Notes: generated by a model from the letters alone, not told the origin. DNA of 64,000 bases from Dugong dugon (GCA_030035585.1 CM057480.1:2525001-2589000); one strand, 5' to 3'. Positions 11,765 through 23,604 are shown, counted from the stretch's first letter. A program made the numbers and translations.

Positions 11765-11769
11765 ATAAT

Positions 11770-11977
11770 CAACCAACTGCCATCGAGTTGACTCTGATTC
11801 ATGATGGCTCCATGGGTCACAGCAGAACTGTAGTCCATAGGGTTTTCAATGGCTGATTTTTCACCTGGAAACAGATCACCAGGACTTTCTTCCAAGGTGC
11901 CTCTGGATGGACTCAAACTTCCAACCTTTTGGTTAGCAGCAGAGCATGTTAACCATTTGTACCACTCAGCAGCTCCT
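11770..11977 (-). mobile_element. AfroSINE long form, antisense
   Basis: The plus strand shows the tail (TGCCATCGAGTTGACTCTGA), the long-form middle (AGGGTTTTCAATGGCTGATT, GCCTCTGGATGGACTC) and the head (GTTAACCATTTGTACCAC ... CAGCAGCTCC) at the right. It lies 5 bp from the end of the preceding LTR. Confidence 0.85.
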
Positions 11978-11985
11978 GGGGAGGG

Positions 11986-12064
11986 CTGTTGTTGTTAGGA
12001 GCCTTCGAGTCGGTTCCCACTCATAGAGACTCTATGAGCAACAGAACAAAACACTTCCTGGTCC
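11986..12064 (-). mobile_element. Very short RTE-tail insertion with target duplication
   Basis: This 79-bp segment (CTGTTGTTGTTAGGAGCCTT ... CTTCCTGGTCC on the plus strand) is the antisense of the last part of the RTE LINE 3' end. It is flanked by the direct repeat CCTGGGGAGGG at 11975-11985 and 12065-12075. It is either an extremely 5'-truncated RTE or the tail of an RTE-dependent SINE. Confidence 0.75.
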
Positions 12065-12075
12065 CCTGGGGAGGG

Positions 12076-12654
12076 TGGTGACTTATAATCACAGCTTCAA
12101 TCATTTATGCTTCTCTTTCACATATAAAAAGTGCTATTAATTTACCCACTTAAAAGGGAAGATACAAAGAGAGCATAAATGCAGCATGGGTACTATTTCA
12201 GGAACATAAAGATCAGCTGTTTCTACTGACAGAAAGGGGTTTGGGACAATGTCTTTGAAGGTAGACACCAAAAAGTGATAGCTATTTTTTTCTTTCTTTT
12301 CTGTTCTTTTGTGAAAGTGCCTGTTATATGAAATGTCTCGTAAATATGCAGAGATTTAGTGGAAAAGGACTAGACCAACTAAGACTTATAAGACAAATGA
12401 GCAAAAACTTTTAAATTGTCTTTGGTTGTAGCTAGATCAAGGATGCTGGCTCATGGACTCCAGATAGCTCATCAGGGCCATGTGAATCATCTCAGACAGG
12501 TTTGTCCTTGGTACAAATGACGCTGCGTTTAAAGTTCCTGGAGACACTTCTCTATTCCAATAAATGGCTTTTACTGGACTTTTCAGAGACACGAAGTTGA
12601 AGACGTGAATACTGTTTTACATAGTTAGTGGGACCTAGTCGTTTATAGTATGTT
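12076..12654. other. Unassigned stretch
   Basis: AT-rich with no recognised repeat or coding frame. Confidence 0.35.
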
Positions 12655-12715
12655 CTTAAAAAATATTGTATTTTTTGGTAAAAGTATACACAGCAAAACA
12701 GGCTCCCAATTGAAA
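12655..12715 (-). repeat. Fragment of L1-linked 3' module, antisense
   Basis: GTATACACAGCAAAACAGGC is the antisense of the end of the module at 14322-15148 (its end reads GTATGTTTTGCTGTGTATAT). Only the terminal 50-60 bp is present, consistent with a 5'-truncated insertion. Confidence 0.55.
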
Positions 12716-12737
12716 GATTTGATACTGTTAAGGTGTC

Positions 12738-14320
12738 AGTACTATTCAAAGCAATCTATAGATTCAATGCAATCCCGATCAAAATTCCAACAACTTTCTT
12801 TACAGAAATAGAAAAACCAATCCTCAACTTTATATGGATTGGCAAGAATCCCCAAATAGCTAAAGCAATGTTGAAAGAGAAGAATAAAGTAGAAGAACTC
12901 ACACTTCCTGATTTTAAAACATACTATATAGCTACAGTAATCGAAACAGCCTGGTACCGTTTTAGACACGTAGACCAATAGAACAGAATTGAGAGTCCAG
13001 AAATAAACCCACACATCTATGGTCAACTGATTTTTGACAAAGGTGCTAAGTCTATTGGGGAAAGAAGAGTCTCTTCAATAAACAGTGCTGAGAAAACTGA
13101 ATTTCCACATACAGAAAGATGAAACAGGATCCATGCCTCACTCATACACAAAAACAAATTCAAAATGGATTAAGGACCTAAATATGCAAACTAAAACCAT
13201 AAAATTCTTATAAGAAATGCAGGAGCAACACCATCAGGCATAGCTTTGACCAATGTATTATCTAATATAATAACAAAAGCACAAACATCAAAAGACAAAA
13301 TAAGTAAATGCAACCTCATAAAAATTAAAAACTTTTGTTCATCAAAAGACTTTACCAAAAAAGTGAAAAGACAAGCTACCAACTGGGAGAATATCTTCAG
13401 AAACCATATATCCGACAAGAATTTAATAACCACAATATATGCAAAACTTCAACAACTTAACAACAAAAAGACAAATAACCCAATCATAAAATAGGCAAAG
13501 GACTTGAACAGACATTTCACCACAGAGGACATTCAAATGGCCACCAAACACATGAAAAGATGCTCAGCGTCATCAGCCATCAGAGATGTGAATCAAAACC
13601 ACAATGAGATACCATTCCACTCTCACTAGGTTGGCTAAGATTAAAAAAACAGAAATAACAAATGTTGGTGAAGATGTGGGGAAATTGGAACCCTTATCTA
13701 TTGCTGGTGGGAATGCAAAACGGTATAGCCGTTGTAGAAAACAGTGTGGCAGTTCCTCAAAAAAATTAAAAATAGAACTACCATATGACCCAGCAATTCC
13801 ACTCCTAGGTATATACCCCAAACACTTGAAATCAGAGACTCAAAAAGAGACTTGTACACCAATGTTCATTGCAGCACTATTCAAAATAGCCAAAAGGTGG
13901 AATCAACCTAAATGCCCATCAACAGGTGAATGGATAAACAAAATGTGATACATGCATACAATGGAATACTACTCAGCCTACAGGAGACATGAAGTCTTAA
14001 TACATGCTACAATATGATGGACGGAGCTTGAAGACATTATGCTGAGTGAAATAAGGCAATTACAAAAGGACAAATATTGTATGATCTCAGTTGTATGAAA
14101 AGATAAGAAAAGTCAAATGTATAGAGTTTATTAGTGATTACCAGGGTCGGGAGGAAAGGGCGAAAGGAGGGCTAATAGTGATGGAAAAACCACATTGATT
14201 AAGGGTAGGGCTGCAAGCCAAATATTGCTGTCAATAAGTTGTACACCTGTAAAAAGTTGAATTGGCAAAAGTTGTGTGATAAATATATTTACAACAACGA
14301 CCAAAAAAAAAAAAAAAAGA
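12738..14320 (+). mobile_element. L1 LINE, 5'-truncated ORF2 C-terminus plus 3' UTR
   Basis: It starts within ORF2 and retains recognisable C-terminal peptides, e.g. [20 protein letters not shown] and [20 protein letters not shown] (stop at about 12981). Later frames (13246-13494, 13604-13948) encode the last ORF2 portions, separated by stops. The 3' UTR ends in AAAGTTGTGTGATAAATATA and an A-run at about 14304-14319. Relatively well preserved, so younger than the L1 at 1-1440, but inactive. Confidence 0.92.
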
Positions 14321-14321
14321 G

Positions 14322-15148
14322 TAGCGGTTAACGCTGCTTATGTACAACCAAACACCTCATGGGATTTGGTTCCTTGGCTTGAAAGTTTAGGGTCATGGTT
14401 TCATGGGACATCCCAGTTAACTGGCCTAATTACGTGTTTAGTGCTTTTGTTCTACCTCCTAGTTCGCTGTGCAGTGCCTGGGGTCTTAAACACTTATAAG
14501 CAGCCATCCAAGGCATAACAATTTGTATCTATTCATCTGGAGCAACACAGGAAGAAGGAGAGTCAGGAATAAGAGGAGGATATGGAAAGTGTGGCTAATT
14601 GTATCCATGAACAACTGCCTCCTCTGTCATGAGACCAAAAGAACTAGATGGTGCCTGGCCTCATTGCTGAACATTTTGATCAAAGATTCCATAGAAGAAT
14701 CCTGATCAAAAGGGGGAAATTGCAGAACAGAATATAAAATTATAATGGACTCTAGACTTTCTGGAACCATGGAGAGTGGATGAACCCCTGAAACTACTGC
14801 CCTGAGATAATCTTTAAACCTTAAACCAAAAATGTCCCCTGAAGTCATCTTAAAATCGAACAATAGTCTAGCTTAACTAGTGAAAAAGGTCTGCCTTTAG
14901 CATTGTGCCCTTTTAATAACTCTCTATACGGGATCAAATTGACAGCAGCAACTTGATAGATTAGATAGGAACCTTAGGGGGCACTGAGTTTATATTAATG
15001 AGGGAGGAACAACTCAGAAAAGGAGGATGAGAATGGTTGTACAACTCAAAGAATGTAATCAATGTCACTAAATTATACATGTAGAAACTGCTGATTTGGT
15101 GTATGTTTTGCTGTGTATATTCCCAACAGCAACAACAAAATAAATAAA
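14322..15148 (+). repeat. L1-linked 3' module, copy A2
   Basis: Directly follows the L1 A-run and is collinear with 1935-2838. Blocks: GCTTATGTACAACCAAACAC, CTGGGGTCTTAAACACTTAT, ACATTTTGATCAAAGATTCC, CCCTGAGATAATCTTTAAAC, ending ACAACAAAATAAATAAAA. No long frame. It probably belongs to the 3' UTR of an Afrotherian L1 lineage. Confidence 0.75.
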
Positions 15149-15149
15149 A

Positions 15150-15915
15150 TTTAGAGAAAAAACAAAACACAGATTCCCATTCAACATTTCTGCACATACT
15201 GTTCAGTGACACTGATTATGTTATTCACATTGTGTCAACATTATCATTATTTTCCTTGTAGTTGTTCCATTTCCATTAACTTCATCCTACCGCCCGCCCC
15301 CAACCTTCTCCTCCACGCTTTAGAGTATCTGTTGACCATTTGGTCTCATAGTTAATTTTTTAAAGGAGGCAGTACTCAAGGGTGACATTCTTTACTTTTT
15401 GAGTTAACCTGCTATTTATTCGGTTCAAGGTTTAAGGAGTATCTCAGGGCAATAGTCTTGGAGATTCCTTCAATTTTGTAGGGCCCCATAAGTCTTGGTT
15501 CTCTGAAAATTCGAAGTTCTGTCCACATTTTTCTCCGTTTCTATAAGGATCCATCTGCTGTGACCCTGATCGGGATGTTTGGTATTGGTAGCTGGGCACC
15601 ATCATGTTCTTCTAGTCTCAAAGTAGATGAGGCCGTGGTTCATGGAGACAGTTAAGTCCTGTAGACTGGTTCCTTTTCTGATTTTTGGATTTCCTTCTTT
15701 CTCTTTTGCTCCAGGCAAATAGAGACCAATGGTTGTATCTTGGATGGCCACTCACAAGCTTTTAAGACCCCAGACACTACTCACTAGACTAGGATGTAGA
15801 ACATAAACTTTATGAAGTATAATATGCTAATGGACTGAACTGCCCCATAAGACTATGACCCTGAGTCTTCAAACCAAGGAAACTAATCCCGTCAGGTGAC
15901 TGGCTAGTCTAAGTA
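15150..15915 (-). repeat. Diverged relative of the L1-linked 3' module, antisense (copy B)
   Basis: On the minus strand the order of blocks equals that of copy A2: TCCTTGGTTTGAAGACTCAG, GTGTCTGGGGTCTTAAAAGC then GTGGCCATCCAAG, CTCCATGAACCACGGCCTC, TATTGCCCTGAGATACTCC, and an end with AATCAGTGTCACTGAACAG. The two copies are clearly homologous but much more diverged than A1 from A2. B meets A2 tail to tail at about 15149. Confidence 0.7.
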
Positions 15916-16499
15916 TCAGCATCCATCGCATGCTCTCCAAGTCCAGAGGTTCTTCTTGTCAGGGTTTCTTTGAAACTTCAGATTCAGACAGCTTTTGAAG
16001 TAGAGGCCATAAGCCCTGGCGTTCTCTCCCTTGAGGGTGTGGAGCTGAGTGGAGACATGGACCCAGATATGCAGTTTCCTGGCACCAGAGACTGCACTTT
16101 GTGTTGAGAAGGGCCTCTGCCTTCCAAGTTGTGCTGCTCTGAGGTACAGGTCAACATCCCCTAAATCTGTGACTCCCTTAAAGTAAGCAGTGTGAGACCC
16201 TTACTTTTCATCCCTTGAGCAGTGACTTTTTTTTACTGGAATCACATGATCAGTCCTGTCCCTGACCTTTCTGTAAGAATGGACATGCTCTGTGTTTTCC
16301 TGCCTCTATGCCATCGGAATGTCCACAGAATGACCCCCTAGGCATCCCCGACTCTCACCTCCCCACTTCCTCTTATCAGATACTCAACCACCACCACCCC
16401 ATCTTTAATTTCGCAGGGAAGGGTTTCTTCTTCCTGTGAATTTTAATAGCTCTTTGTATCTGTTTAGGTTTATGTTATAAGGTTTGTAAACTGGCCTTC
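15916..16499. other. Unassigned stretch
   Basis: May include the remaining 5' part of copy B, but no block matching copy A is seen beyond about 15915. No coding frame recognised. Confidence 0.3.
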
Positions 16500-16632
16500 C
16501 CTCCATCTGCAGAAAAACTGTAAGCTCCCTACAAGGTCAGATGATATCTTACTCATCTTTGTAAAGCCCGCTGCGTACTGCCGTGCACAGAGGACATTCT
16601 AAGTTAAGTATTTGTTGAATGACTGAATAAGA
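16500..16632 (+). mobile_element. L2 LINE 3' end
   Basis: AACTGTAAGCTCCCTACAAG, TCTTACTCATCTTTGTAAAG and AGTATTTGTTGAATGACTGA are the classic order of an L2 3' end. Confidence 0.75.
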
Positions 16633-16737
16633 GTTGTTCAACACCTACTGTGTGCATACCCAGGCACTGTGGGAGATTTATCAAAGGTAGACATGGTCCC
16701 CACCCATGACACTCTTAAATAACTATGCCTCACAGAG

Positions 16738-17300
16738 TATGAGTTTTCCAGCTATCTACTGCTGCATAACAAACCACCCCAAACTTAACAGTGTAAGACA
16801 ACAGCCATTTTTTTTATGCTCACAAATTCTGTGGACAAGGAAGTTGGACAGGGCACACTGGGGATGGTTTTCTTTGCTTCATGATGTCTAGGACCTCAAC
16901 TCGGAAGACCTGAATGTCTTGGGGCTAGAAAAGCAGGGCTGGAGGATCCACGTCGAAGTTTCTTCATTCACAAGTCTGGCCCTTTGGCAGGGATGGCTGG
17001 TGGCTGGGCTCAGCTGGAACTGGAACCCCAGCACAGAAGTCTCTAGTAGTGGGCACCACATTTTTGCATGGATTTTGGCTTCTTCCAAAGCGAGTATCCT
17101 AAGAGTATCAGGTGGAAGCTGCACTGCCTTTTCTGACCTAGCTTTGGAAGCATCACTAAACACTGTGTTTTACTGGTTACAAGTGAGTTATAAGATCCGC
17201 CCAGATTCAAGAGGTGAGAAATTAGATCCCACCTCTTGATGGAGGAAGTAGCCAGGTTATGTTGCAAAAGAGCATGGGAGACAGTTTGTGACCATCTTTG
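16738..17300 (-). mobile_element. Old LTR-like repeat, antisense
   Basis: Reads ATCTACTGCTGCATAACAAA, ATGCTCACAAATTCTGTGG, GGACCTCAACTCGGAAGACC, AGGTGGAAGCTGCACTGCC, CCCACCTCTTGATGG and GACCATCTTTGGAAAATA, an order I know from a common old mammalian LTR-type repeat. Family name not certain. Confidence 0.5.
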
Positions 17301-17592
17301 GAAAATATGATCTGCAGTAATAGGTAAATACACAAATGAGTGGCGCCAACAACAGAGAATCACTTGAAGAAAATTCCTTGGAGGAGAGGATACTGGGACT
17401 CATCTTGAACCCTGACTGGGAACGGGAGGAGCGAGGGGTCCAAGGCAAGGCTCATAAGTAGGAATGAGCAGCCTTGTACTAGAAAAGAGGAGGAACAGGC
17501 CCAGACTGGCTGGGTGGATTGAAAGGCTTGTTATGTCTCCTACATTATATTTCAAACTTTTGAGGACAGGACTGTTTAATATTATATTCACC

Positions 17593-18117
17593 TGTCTTAG
17601 TTATCTAGTGCTGTTATAACAGAAATAGCACAAGTGGATGGCTTTAACAGACAGAAATTTATTCTCTCACAGTTTAGAAGGCTCGAAGTCTAAATTCAGG
17701 ACGCCAGCTTCAGGGGAAGACCTTCTCTCTCTCTGCTGGCTCTGGAGGAGGGTCTTTGCCATCAATCTTCCCCTGGTCTAGGAGCTTCTCGGTGCAGAAA
17801 CCCCAGCTCCAAAGGACATGCTCTGCTCCTAGCTCTTCTTTCTTAGTGGTAGGAAGTCCCTCTCCTCTCTGCTCACTTCTCTCTTTTCTTCCTCAAAAGA
17901 GACTGACTCAAGATACAAACTGATCTTGTAGATTGAGTCCTGCCTCATTAACATAACTGCCTCTAATCCTGCCTCATTAACATCATAGAGGTTAGGATTT
18001 ACAACACTTAGGATAATCACATCAGATCACAAAATGCTGGACAACCACACAGTACTGGGAATCATGGCCTAGCCAAGTTGACACACGTATCTGGAGGACA
18101 CAATACAATCCATGACA
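17593..18117 (-). mobile_element. MaLR-type solo LTR, antisense
   Basis: On the plus strand it begins TGTCTTAGTTATCTAGTGCT and ends CAATCCATGACA. It is the antisense of the family at 11259-11764; for example CTCCTCTCTGCTCACTTCTC, GACTCAAGATACAAACTGAT and AACATCATAGAGGTTAGGAT all match. Full length with no internal region. Confidence 0.85.
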
Positions 18118-19655
18118 GTTATCCTCTCAAATCAAGGTAAATCTGACCATAATCTTTCAAAGCATATTCTGGAAAAACAGCCATAAAAAACACAGAGATC
18201 TCTCCATACACACCCAGTCCACCTGTTTATAAGCAGGACAGCTCAAATCCCAAATCTGGGGCGTGAACAACGACATGGCAAGCAGGAAAACCCAAGGCTG
18301 CAATGCAAATCACCACCTGTTATCAAAAAATCTCTGATTGGCCTTTCCATGCCTGGCCATCCCGGCAGGAATAAAAATAGCTTTGAGGAATATTTTTCAC
18401 CAATGGTTAAAACGGCGCTACCCCTGAATTAAAGATGGTTCCTGTAAACACTGAATTTTTTAAAAAGAACTGATTGTCTTTTCACAGGACCAGGCCAGCC
18501 AGGGACCCTGGCCTCCTTGACTTCACCCTTGGGTTTGCACGTCTTTACTAGGGTAGGCAGCACTGGACATTTTAACCCCTTTCTCCCCTGGAAAAGCAAT
18601 ATGCTACATCTAGACTGTGCAAAAAATTAAGCTGCTGGCCACCGAACACTCATCTGTCATCTTTCAAGGGTCTTTTGCTGTGTGGAATATAAATTAATCC
18701 TCCACATGCTGAATGCTGATGCCTTAAACTAATTTGGGGAACAGGACTTGTCCTGACGTGGAATTCCAGAACGGAAGAGACTTAGATGCTCTTCACAAAG
18801 AACTCTCATCCTACTGTCACACTTGGGCACGTCACTGCTCTCAGTTCGGGTCTTTCTTTTGTTCGCCTACAGGCTGAAAAGAACAACGTCCAGTCCATCT
18901 TTTGTTTTTCTTTCTTGTTCTTGTACTCCCCCTTATCTGCACTAGGATGATCTTCAACTTCTCCTTCCACGGGTAACTACCCAATTCCTGAGGAGGAATC
19001 CAACATGTCTCCTGGTTCTGGAGAGCACCGTTAGCCCGCCCACCCAGCGCCAGTCCGCAAAGGCCCCCTGAAAACACTGGTGTTCCCACAGAAACGGTAA
19101 GTACCACTAGTTCTCTTGGCCTCCACTAAACGTAAGGGAGCCACAAGCTTTGCTGCTGTCCCAGCCCCGGCACTGCTGTCCCGGTCCCCCAGAAATCCCT
19201 CACACTGGCCAAGAACTGGGCACGTGCCCAGAAACCACCGACTTCCAAGTGTCTATGCCAGCGAGGGCAGCAGTAAACGCCAGCAGTAGGAAATGACAAA
19301 TTCCTTGACTTCAGGCTTGCTGTCCTCCACAGCCAAGGCAGAGCACTCCAAGAGACTAAATGGGAGAAGGCCAGAGCTCAGGGTAACATTCCAAGGGGGG
19401 GGGGCACATTTCCCTCTGTGGACAGCCTTCTCAGTGATCCCCATTCAACCACATTAATCTCACCCCAAGTCAGTGGTGTGAACGGCGAAGGCGAGCCCCT
19501 GCAACAGACCAAACAAGGTATACATTCCAGCATTTCAGAACATGGGGGCCACAGAAATCCTGGTGATGACCCTGCTGGGACACTGGGGCAATCTGAGCTC
19601 ATTTACATATCCCTTGGGGCTCAGAGGAGGGGTGCAGCACAAGAAAGAACAGTCC
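18118..19655. other. Unassigned stretch
   Basis: No recognised repeat. Includes a GC-richer part at 19000-19600 with overlapping 63-90 codon frames on both strands. None shows a domain, signal peptide or splice-supported structure. Confidence 0.35.
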
Positions 19656-19659
19656 CCTA

Positions 19660-19860
19660 CAGCTGCGATGTCCAATACAGAAGCCACTAGCCACCTGTGG
19701 CTCTCTAGACTTTAATTAATTAAAAAATTCAGTACTTTCGTTGTATTAGCCACATTTCAGGTGCTCAGAAGCCACACGTAGCTAGTGAGTACTGTTTCCA
19801 CCAGTGTGGACAAAGAACCTTTCCACCAGTGCAGAAAGTTCTGCTGGACAGGCTGCTCTA
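19660..19860. mobile_element. hAT-Charlie miniature (MER5/MER20 type)
   Basis: GATGTCCAATACAGAAGCCA, GCCACCTGTGGCTCTCTAGA, TAGCCACATTTCAGGTGCTC and TTCTGCTGGACAGGCTGCTC follow the order of an old Charlie-family miniature transposon. Imperfect inverted ends (AGCTGCGATGTCCA and TGGACAGGCTGCT) support this. Confidence 0.75.
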
Positions 19861-19861
19861 G

Positions 19862-20268
19862 GGAACATTTTGAAGTTCTCTCCCTGGGAAACACGAGACC
19901 CTCCTGGATGACAGGGCGGTAAATCTCAGCATCCGCTTGGTGCCGTGACGGAAAACTGCATGTGAAACGGGATACTTCCTCGTAACAGAAGGACCCGAAT
20001 GGCCCGAACTCAGGGTGAAAGATAGAACCGCTATGTTGAAAGCCACAATAAGTGTTATATGACTTTATTCTTAAAAGGTTGAGGTACTTGGTACCGAGAG
20101 AGGACTGACGGACTGTCCGTCAGCGCTAATTGGGCGCTAAAAGCTCCCGCCTCTGGTCAGTGGGTGAGCAGCCCCCACAGGAATCCCTCATGTTTGCAGC
20201 ATGTCACACGCACACCCTATATCACACTCACGGCATCATCCACAGATGGTGAATAGAGACGTGAAGCT

Positions 20269-20305
<37 letters not shown>

Positions 20306-20614
20306 CAGCTGCTCAACCACTCCAAGCTCTTACCCCTGTAAATGACTACACACAAATGTCCACACCCTGTGATGTTCTAACCAGCCGCCCTCCCTTGGAG
20401 AGACATCAGTGGCAGTAAAGAAACAAAAGCATCTCTCTGAGCCACGGTCTGTAATAAAACGCTGATCACACGGGGGCAGCTGAGTGATTTTTCCAACACT
20501 GCAGGAGTCCGCCTGCTTTCAGCAGCAACCCTATTAAGCTCAGATAAGCATGTGGTCTGGGTTTATAGGGGACTTTATGAATACTTATTCCTTCCAGAAA
20601 CCACATCAGAAAAT
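19862..20614. other. Unassigned stretch with a CA microsatellite
   Basis: No recognised repeat apart from the (CA)n at 20270-20304. The rest is of average composition with only short frames. Confidence 0.35.
20270..20304 (+). repeat. (CA)n microsatellite
   Basis: About 16 uninterrupted CA units followed by CCCC. Its length and purity make it a probable polymorphic marker. Confidence 0.97.
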
Positions 20615-20750
20615 ACTTGTCCCTATTTTATTAGGGGTGAACAGTTGAACGCCAGGGAGAGCAGAGCTGCCCAAAGTCCCACAGTAACGAAGTGGCAGAG
20701 GCAGAATCAGAGTTCATGCCGGTTCGCTGCGAGGCACACTGGTTTCTCGA
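20615..20750 (-). mobile_element. MIR SINE, antisense
   Basis: 'ttattaggggtgaac' then GCCCAAAGTCCCACAGTAAC, GTGGCAGAGGCAGAATCAGA and a C-rich end follow the antisense MIR core order. Confidence 0.55.
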
Positions 20751-20784
20751 CATTAGTCTCCTCTGGAGTCTGTTCTCCATGCGA

Positions 20785-21182
20785 GAGCCAGAGTAATCCT
20801 CTTAACATGCAAACAAAGCCACACAGTCCATCGCTGGACACCCTTCAACAGCTTCCCATTACTCGTCTAGGTAAACCCCCTACAGAGCATGGTCCACCAG
20901 GCCCCTTGTGAACTGACTCCACCGACCTCCCCATGATCATCTCCTCCACTGTCCCCCTCATCCACCACATTCCCACACACTCCTGCCGCCACTCACAACT
21001 CCCGTTCCTGCCTCCAGGCCGCCATGCTTGCTGTTCCCTCTGCCCACGATGCTTTTCCCCTCAACACTTGGCATGACTGACCCCTTCTCAAACATTTCTC
21101 TGTTTGTTCCCCTTACAGTACCTATAACAATCAGTTTCTACTTATTTATGACACGTTTGCTTGCTATCATCCCTATTCAGTG
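20785..21182 (+). mobile_element. L2 LINE 3' region
   Basis: Typical L2: GCCAGAGTAATCCTCTTAAC, CAACAGCTTCCCATTACTCG, CATGCTTGCTGTTCCCTCTG, CTTACAGTACCTATAACAAT and TTATTTATGACACG. The 3' end (TAGATGGTAAGCTCTGC) resumes at 21401 and again at 21636, so two SINEs interrupt one L2. Confidence 0.8.
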
Positions 21183-21400
21183 GGAGGAGTCCCTGGGTGG
21201 TACAAATGGTTAATGTGCTCAGCTGCGAACTGAAAGGCTGAAAGTTCAAGGCCACCCAGAGGCACACTGGAAGAAAGTCCTGGTGATCTACTTCTGAAAA
21301 ATCAGCCATTGAAAATACTACAGAGCACAGTCCTACTCTGACACACACGGGGTCTCCAGGAGTTGGAGATGACTTGACAGCAACTAGTTTGGGTTTTTGT
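21183..21400 (+). mobile_element. AfroSINE long form
   Basis: AGGAGTCCCTGGGTGGTACA with box A-like TGGTACAAATGG, long-form middle (AGGCACACTGGAAGAAAGTC, GATCTACTTCTGAAAAATCA) and tail ending GACAGCAACTAGTTTGGGTT. Inserted in an L2. Confidence 0.88.
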
Positions 21401-21420
21401 TAGATGGTAAGCTCTGCAAA

Positions 21421-21623
21421 CAAGTCCCTGAGCAGGGAAAATGGTTAAACGCTCAACTATTATCCGAAAGGTTGGCGGTTTGAACCAGAGGCACTTCGAA
21501 GAAAGGCCTGGCGATCTGCTTCCAAAAGGTCACAGCCTTGAAAACTTTACGGAGCAGTTTCTGCACTGCACCCGTGGACTGCCATGAGTCGGAATCAACT
21601 CAGCAGCAACTAACAACAACAAC
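21421..21623 (+). mobile_element. AfroSINE long form with 12-bp target duplication
   Basis: Head GTCCCTGAGCAGGGAAAATG, CGAAAGGTTGGCGGTTTGAA, tail GCCATGAGTCGGAATCAACT then CTAACAACAACAAC. It is flanked by AAGCTCTGCAAA at 21409-21420 and 21624-21635. It interrupts the L2 3' end only 20 bp after the preceding SINE. Confidence 0.92.
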
Positions 21624-21689
21624 AAGCTCTGCAAAGAGTAATCCCAAAACAGGACTCAGTAAATGAGCTGAGCAAATTGATGGAATGGA

Positions 21690-22484
21690 CAGATGACTGG
21701 AACCCTTCTCAGACCTTGCCAACAGGCCTCAATGCGTTCATGGAAGAGATGAGGGGGCCCCTCTGAACGTCTGAGAGCCTCATCTGGACGATTTCCCTCA
21801 ACTTTCTGAAATGAACCTTCCTTTCAGGGTCTTAAAGGAGTAGGGTGAGAATTACTGAACTCTACCGATGACATCTGCCAAAAACTACATCTTTCAGGTT
21901 TCTGCTCGACAGTGAGTAAAGGAAAGAGAGGGGACATTCATTAAAGGTGAATCAGAATTAAAGACCAAGCAGAACTGGAGTCACACGTGATTTCTGCACC
22001 ATTCCCAAATGCAACACAAAGCCCTCAGTGTGGAAACCCTCTGGCTAAACATTTGCTTCCATAAACAGGGTTTTCCTAAGTGTTTGGCCTGTGCTTCTGA
22101 CTCACACAGAGTGACCTGTTTTCTGCTACCCTCCAGTTACACGCCACAGGAAAATTATATACATCTTTGTGACTTGCTTTAAAAACACACTAAAAGGCAA
22201 GGCTTTGCTTCTAATAAACCTGCTCCTAGGATGCATCTGATGATACAAACTCCCGAGCTCTGTAACAGAGTTTAATACAAAGCGTTAAGAAGTGTAGAAA
22301 ACTAGACAAGTTTGCCCGACTAACTGGGCATTTCAGCTCTTCACTGTTCAGTCAGCATCTCTGTAAGCCTATGTGTCATCTCTACGCAGCTGTCAGCTCC
22401 TCCCTATTCCTTCTCTACTTAAATCACAGACACTTTAGGGACTCCAGATACCTTAAGAAAAAAAAGTACAATGTACTTCTACCT
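21690..22484. other. Unassigned stretch
   Basis: No recognised repeat or coding frame. Confidence 0.35.
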
Positions 22485-22832
22485 GGTTCTCCTGAAGGAT
22501 TGGGAGGATGGTTGACTTAGCAAATGCTGGGTTATATGTATTTTTACCACAACAAAAAAAAAGAAAGATACAGTTTGCTGGCATTGACAGCTAGCGTTAG
22601 TGCAGGTCTTGATAACCAAGTTTAATTTACAGAGAAACTAAAATGTGCAATATGTATAATGAACATTAAATCTGAGAATGCTAAAAAAAAAGATGGATGA
22701 TAATGTACATACAGAAAACATGCTGATCCAGTCTAGGTGATGAGCACACGGTGTTCACTGCAAAATTCTTCAAACTTTCCTGATGGTTTGAAAAATTTCA
22801 TTAAAAAATGTGAAAAATAATAGAGACAGTCA
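22485..22832 (+). mobile_element. Two L1 3' end remnants
   Basis: A 'GGATGGTTGACTTAGCAAATG...' end with an A-run at about 22550-22563 is followed at 22720-22832 by TGTTCACTGCAAAATTCTTC and TGAAAAATTTCATTAAAAAA, both resembling old L1M 3' ends. Boundaries are approximate. Confidence 0.5.
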
Positions 22833-23604
22833 GGAGTGTGGATCCTAGTTTAGAACTCGCGACTCGTCCGAAAAGGTTTGGGAAGAAGTTTATAATCCTT
22901 GGAGGAACACCAACTCATCCTTTAGGTCAATCTTCAGTGTCATCCCTTCTTCTCTGAGCTTCCTCCAGAGTGTCCCCATGGCATTTGTGTGTGTGTGTGT
23001 GTGGTTTTCTTTACTGCTTTTAAAGAAGTTCTTTATATTTTCATATTAGAAATCCTTTGCCTATTACATATATTTTCTACTAGTCCTTTCTACTTTGTTG
23101 ATGGTGTATCTATTGCTGTATAAAAGGGTTTTTAATGTAATAAAATGTCTCAATCTATTCTTTATAGCAATGACATCTTATATCTTGTTTCAAAAGACTT
23201 TCTGTACTCCAAGCTCATGTATATGGTGTTTTCCCCCAATCCTTCTACAGCCATACATTTTACATTTAACTCTTAAATTCATATGGAATTTACTTTGATA
23301 CATTGTGTGAAGCAGGGATTTAACCAGTTTTTTTCCAAACCAAGAGCCATTTATGCTGTTTACTGAAGACTCCGCTTCTCCCCCAAGATCGGAAACATAG
23401 TGTCTATCATCTCCTCTCTATTCTGTTTCATTGGTTACCAGGTTTTGTACTAATTCTATATGGTTTTAATTATCATTTTATATTTTGATATCTGGCTGAG
23501 CAAGTTCCCTCTTCTTTTAAAAAAAGTTTTATTCTTTTTGTTTACTTTCTTCTATATATGAATTCTAGAATCAGCTTGTCAAGTTCCCTGGAAAAAAAAG
23601 CTAA

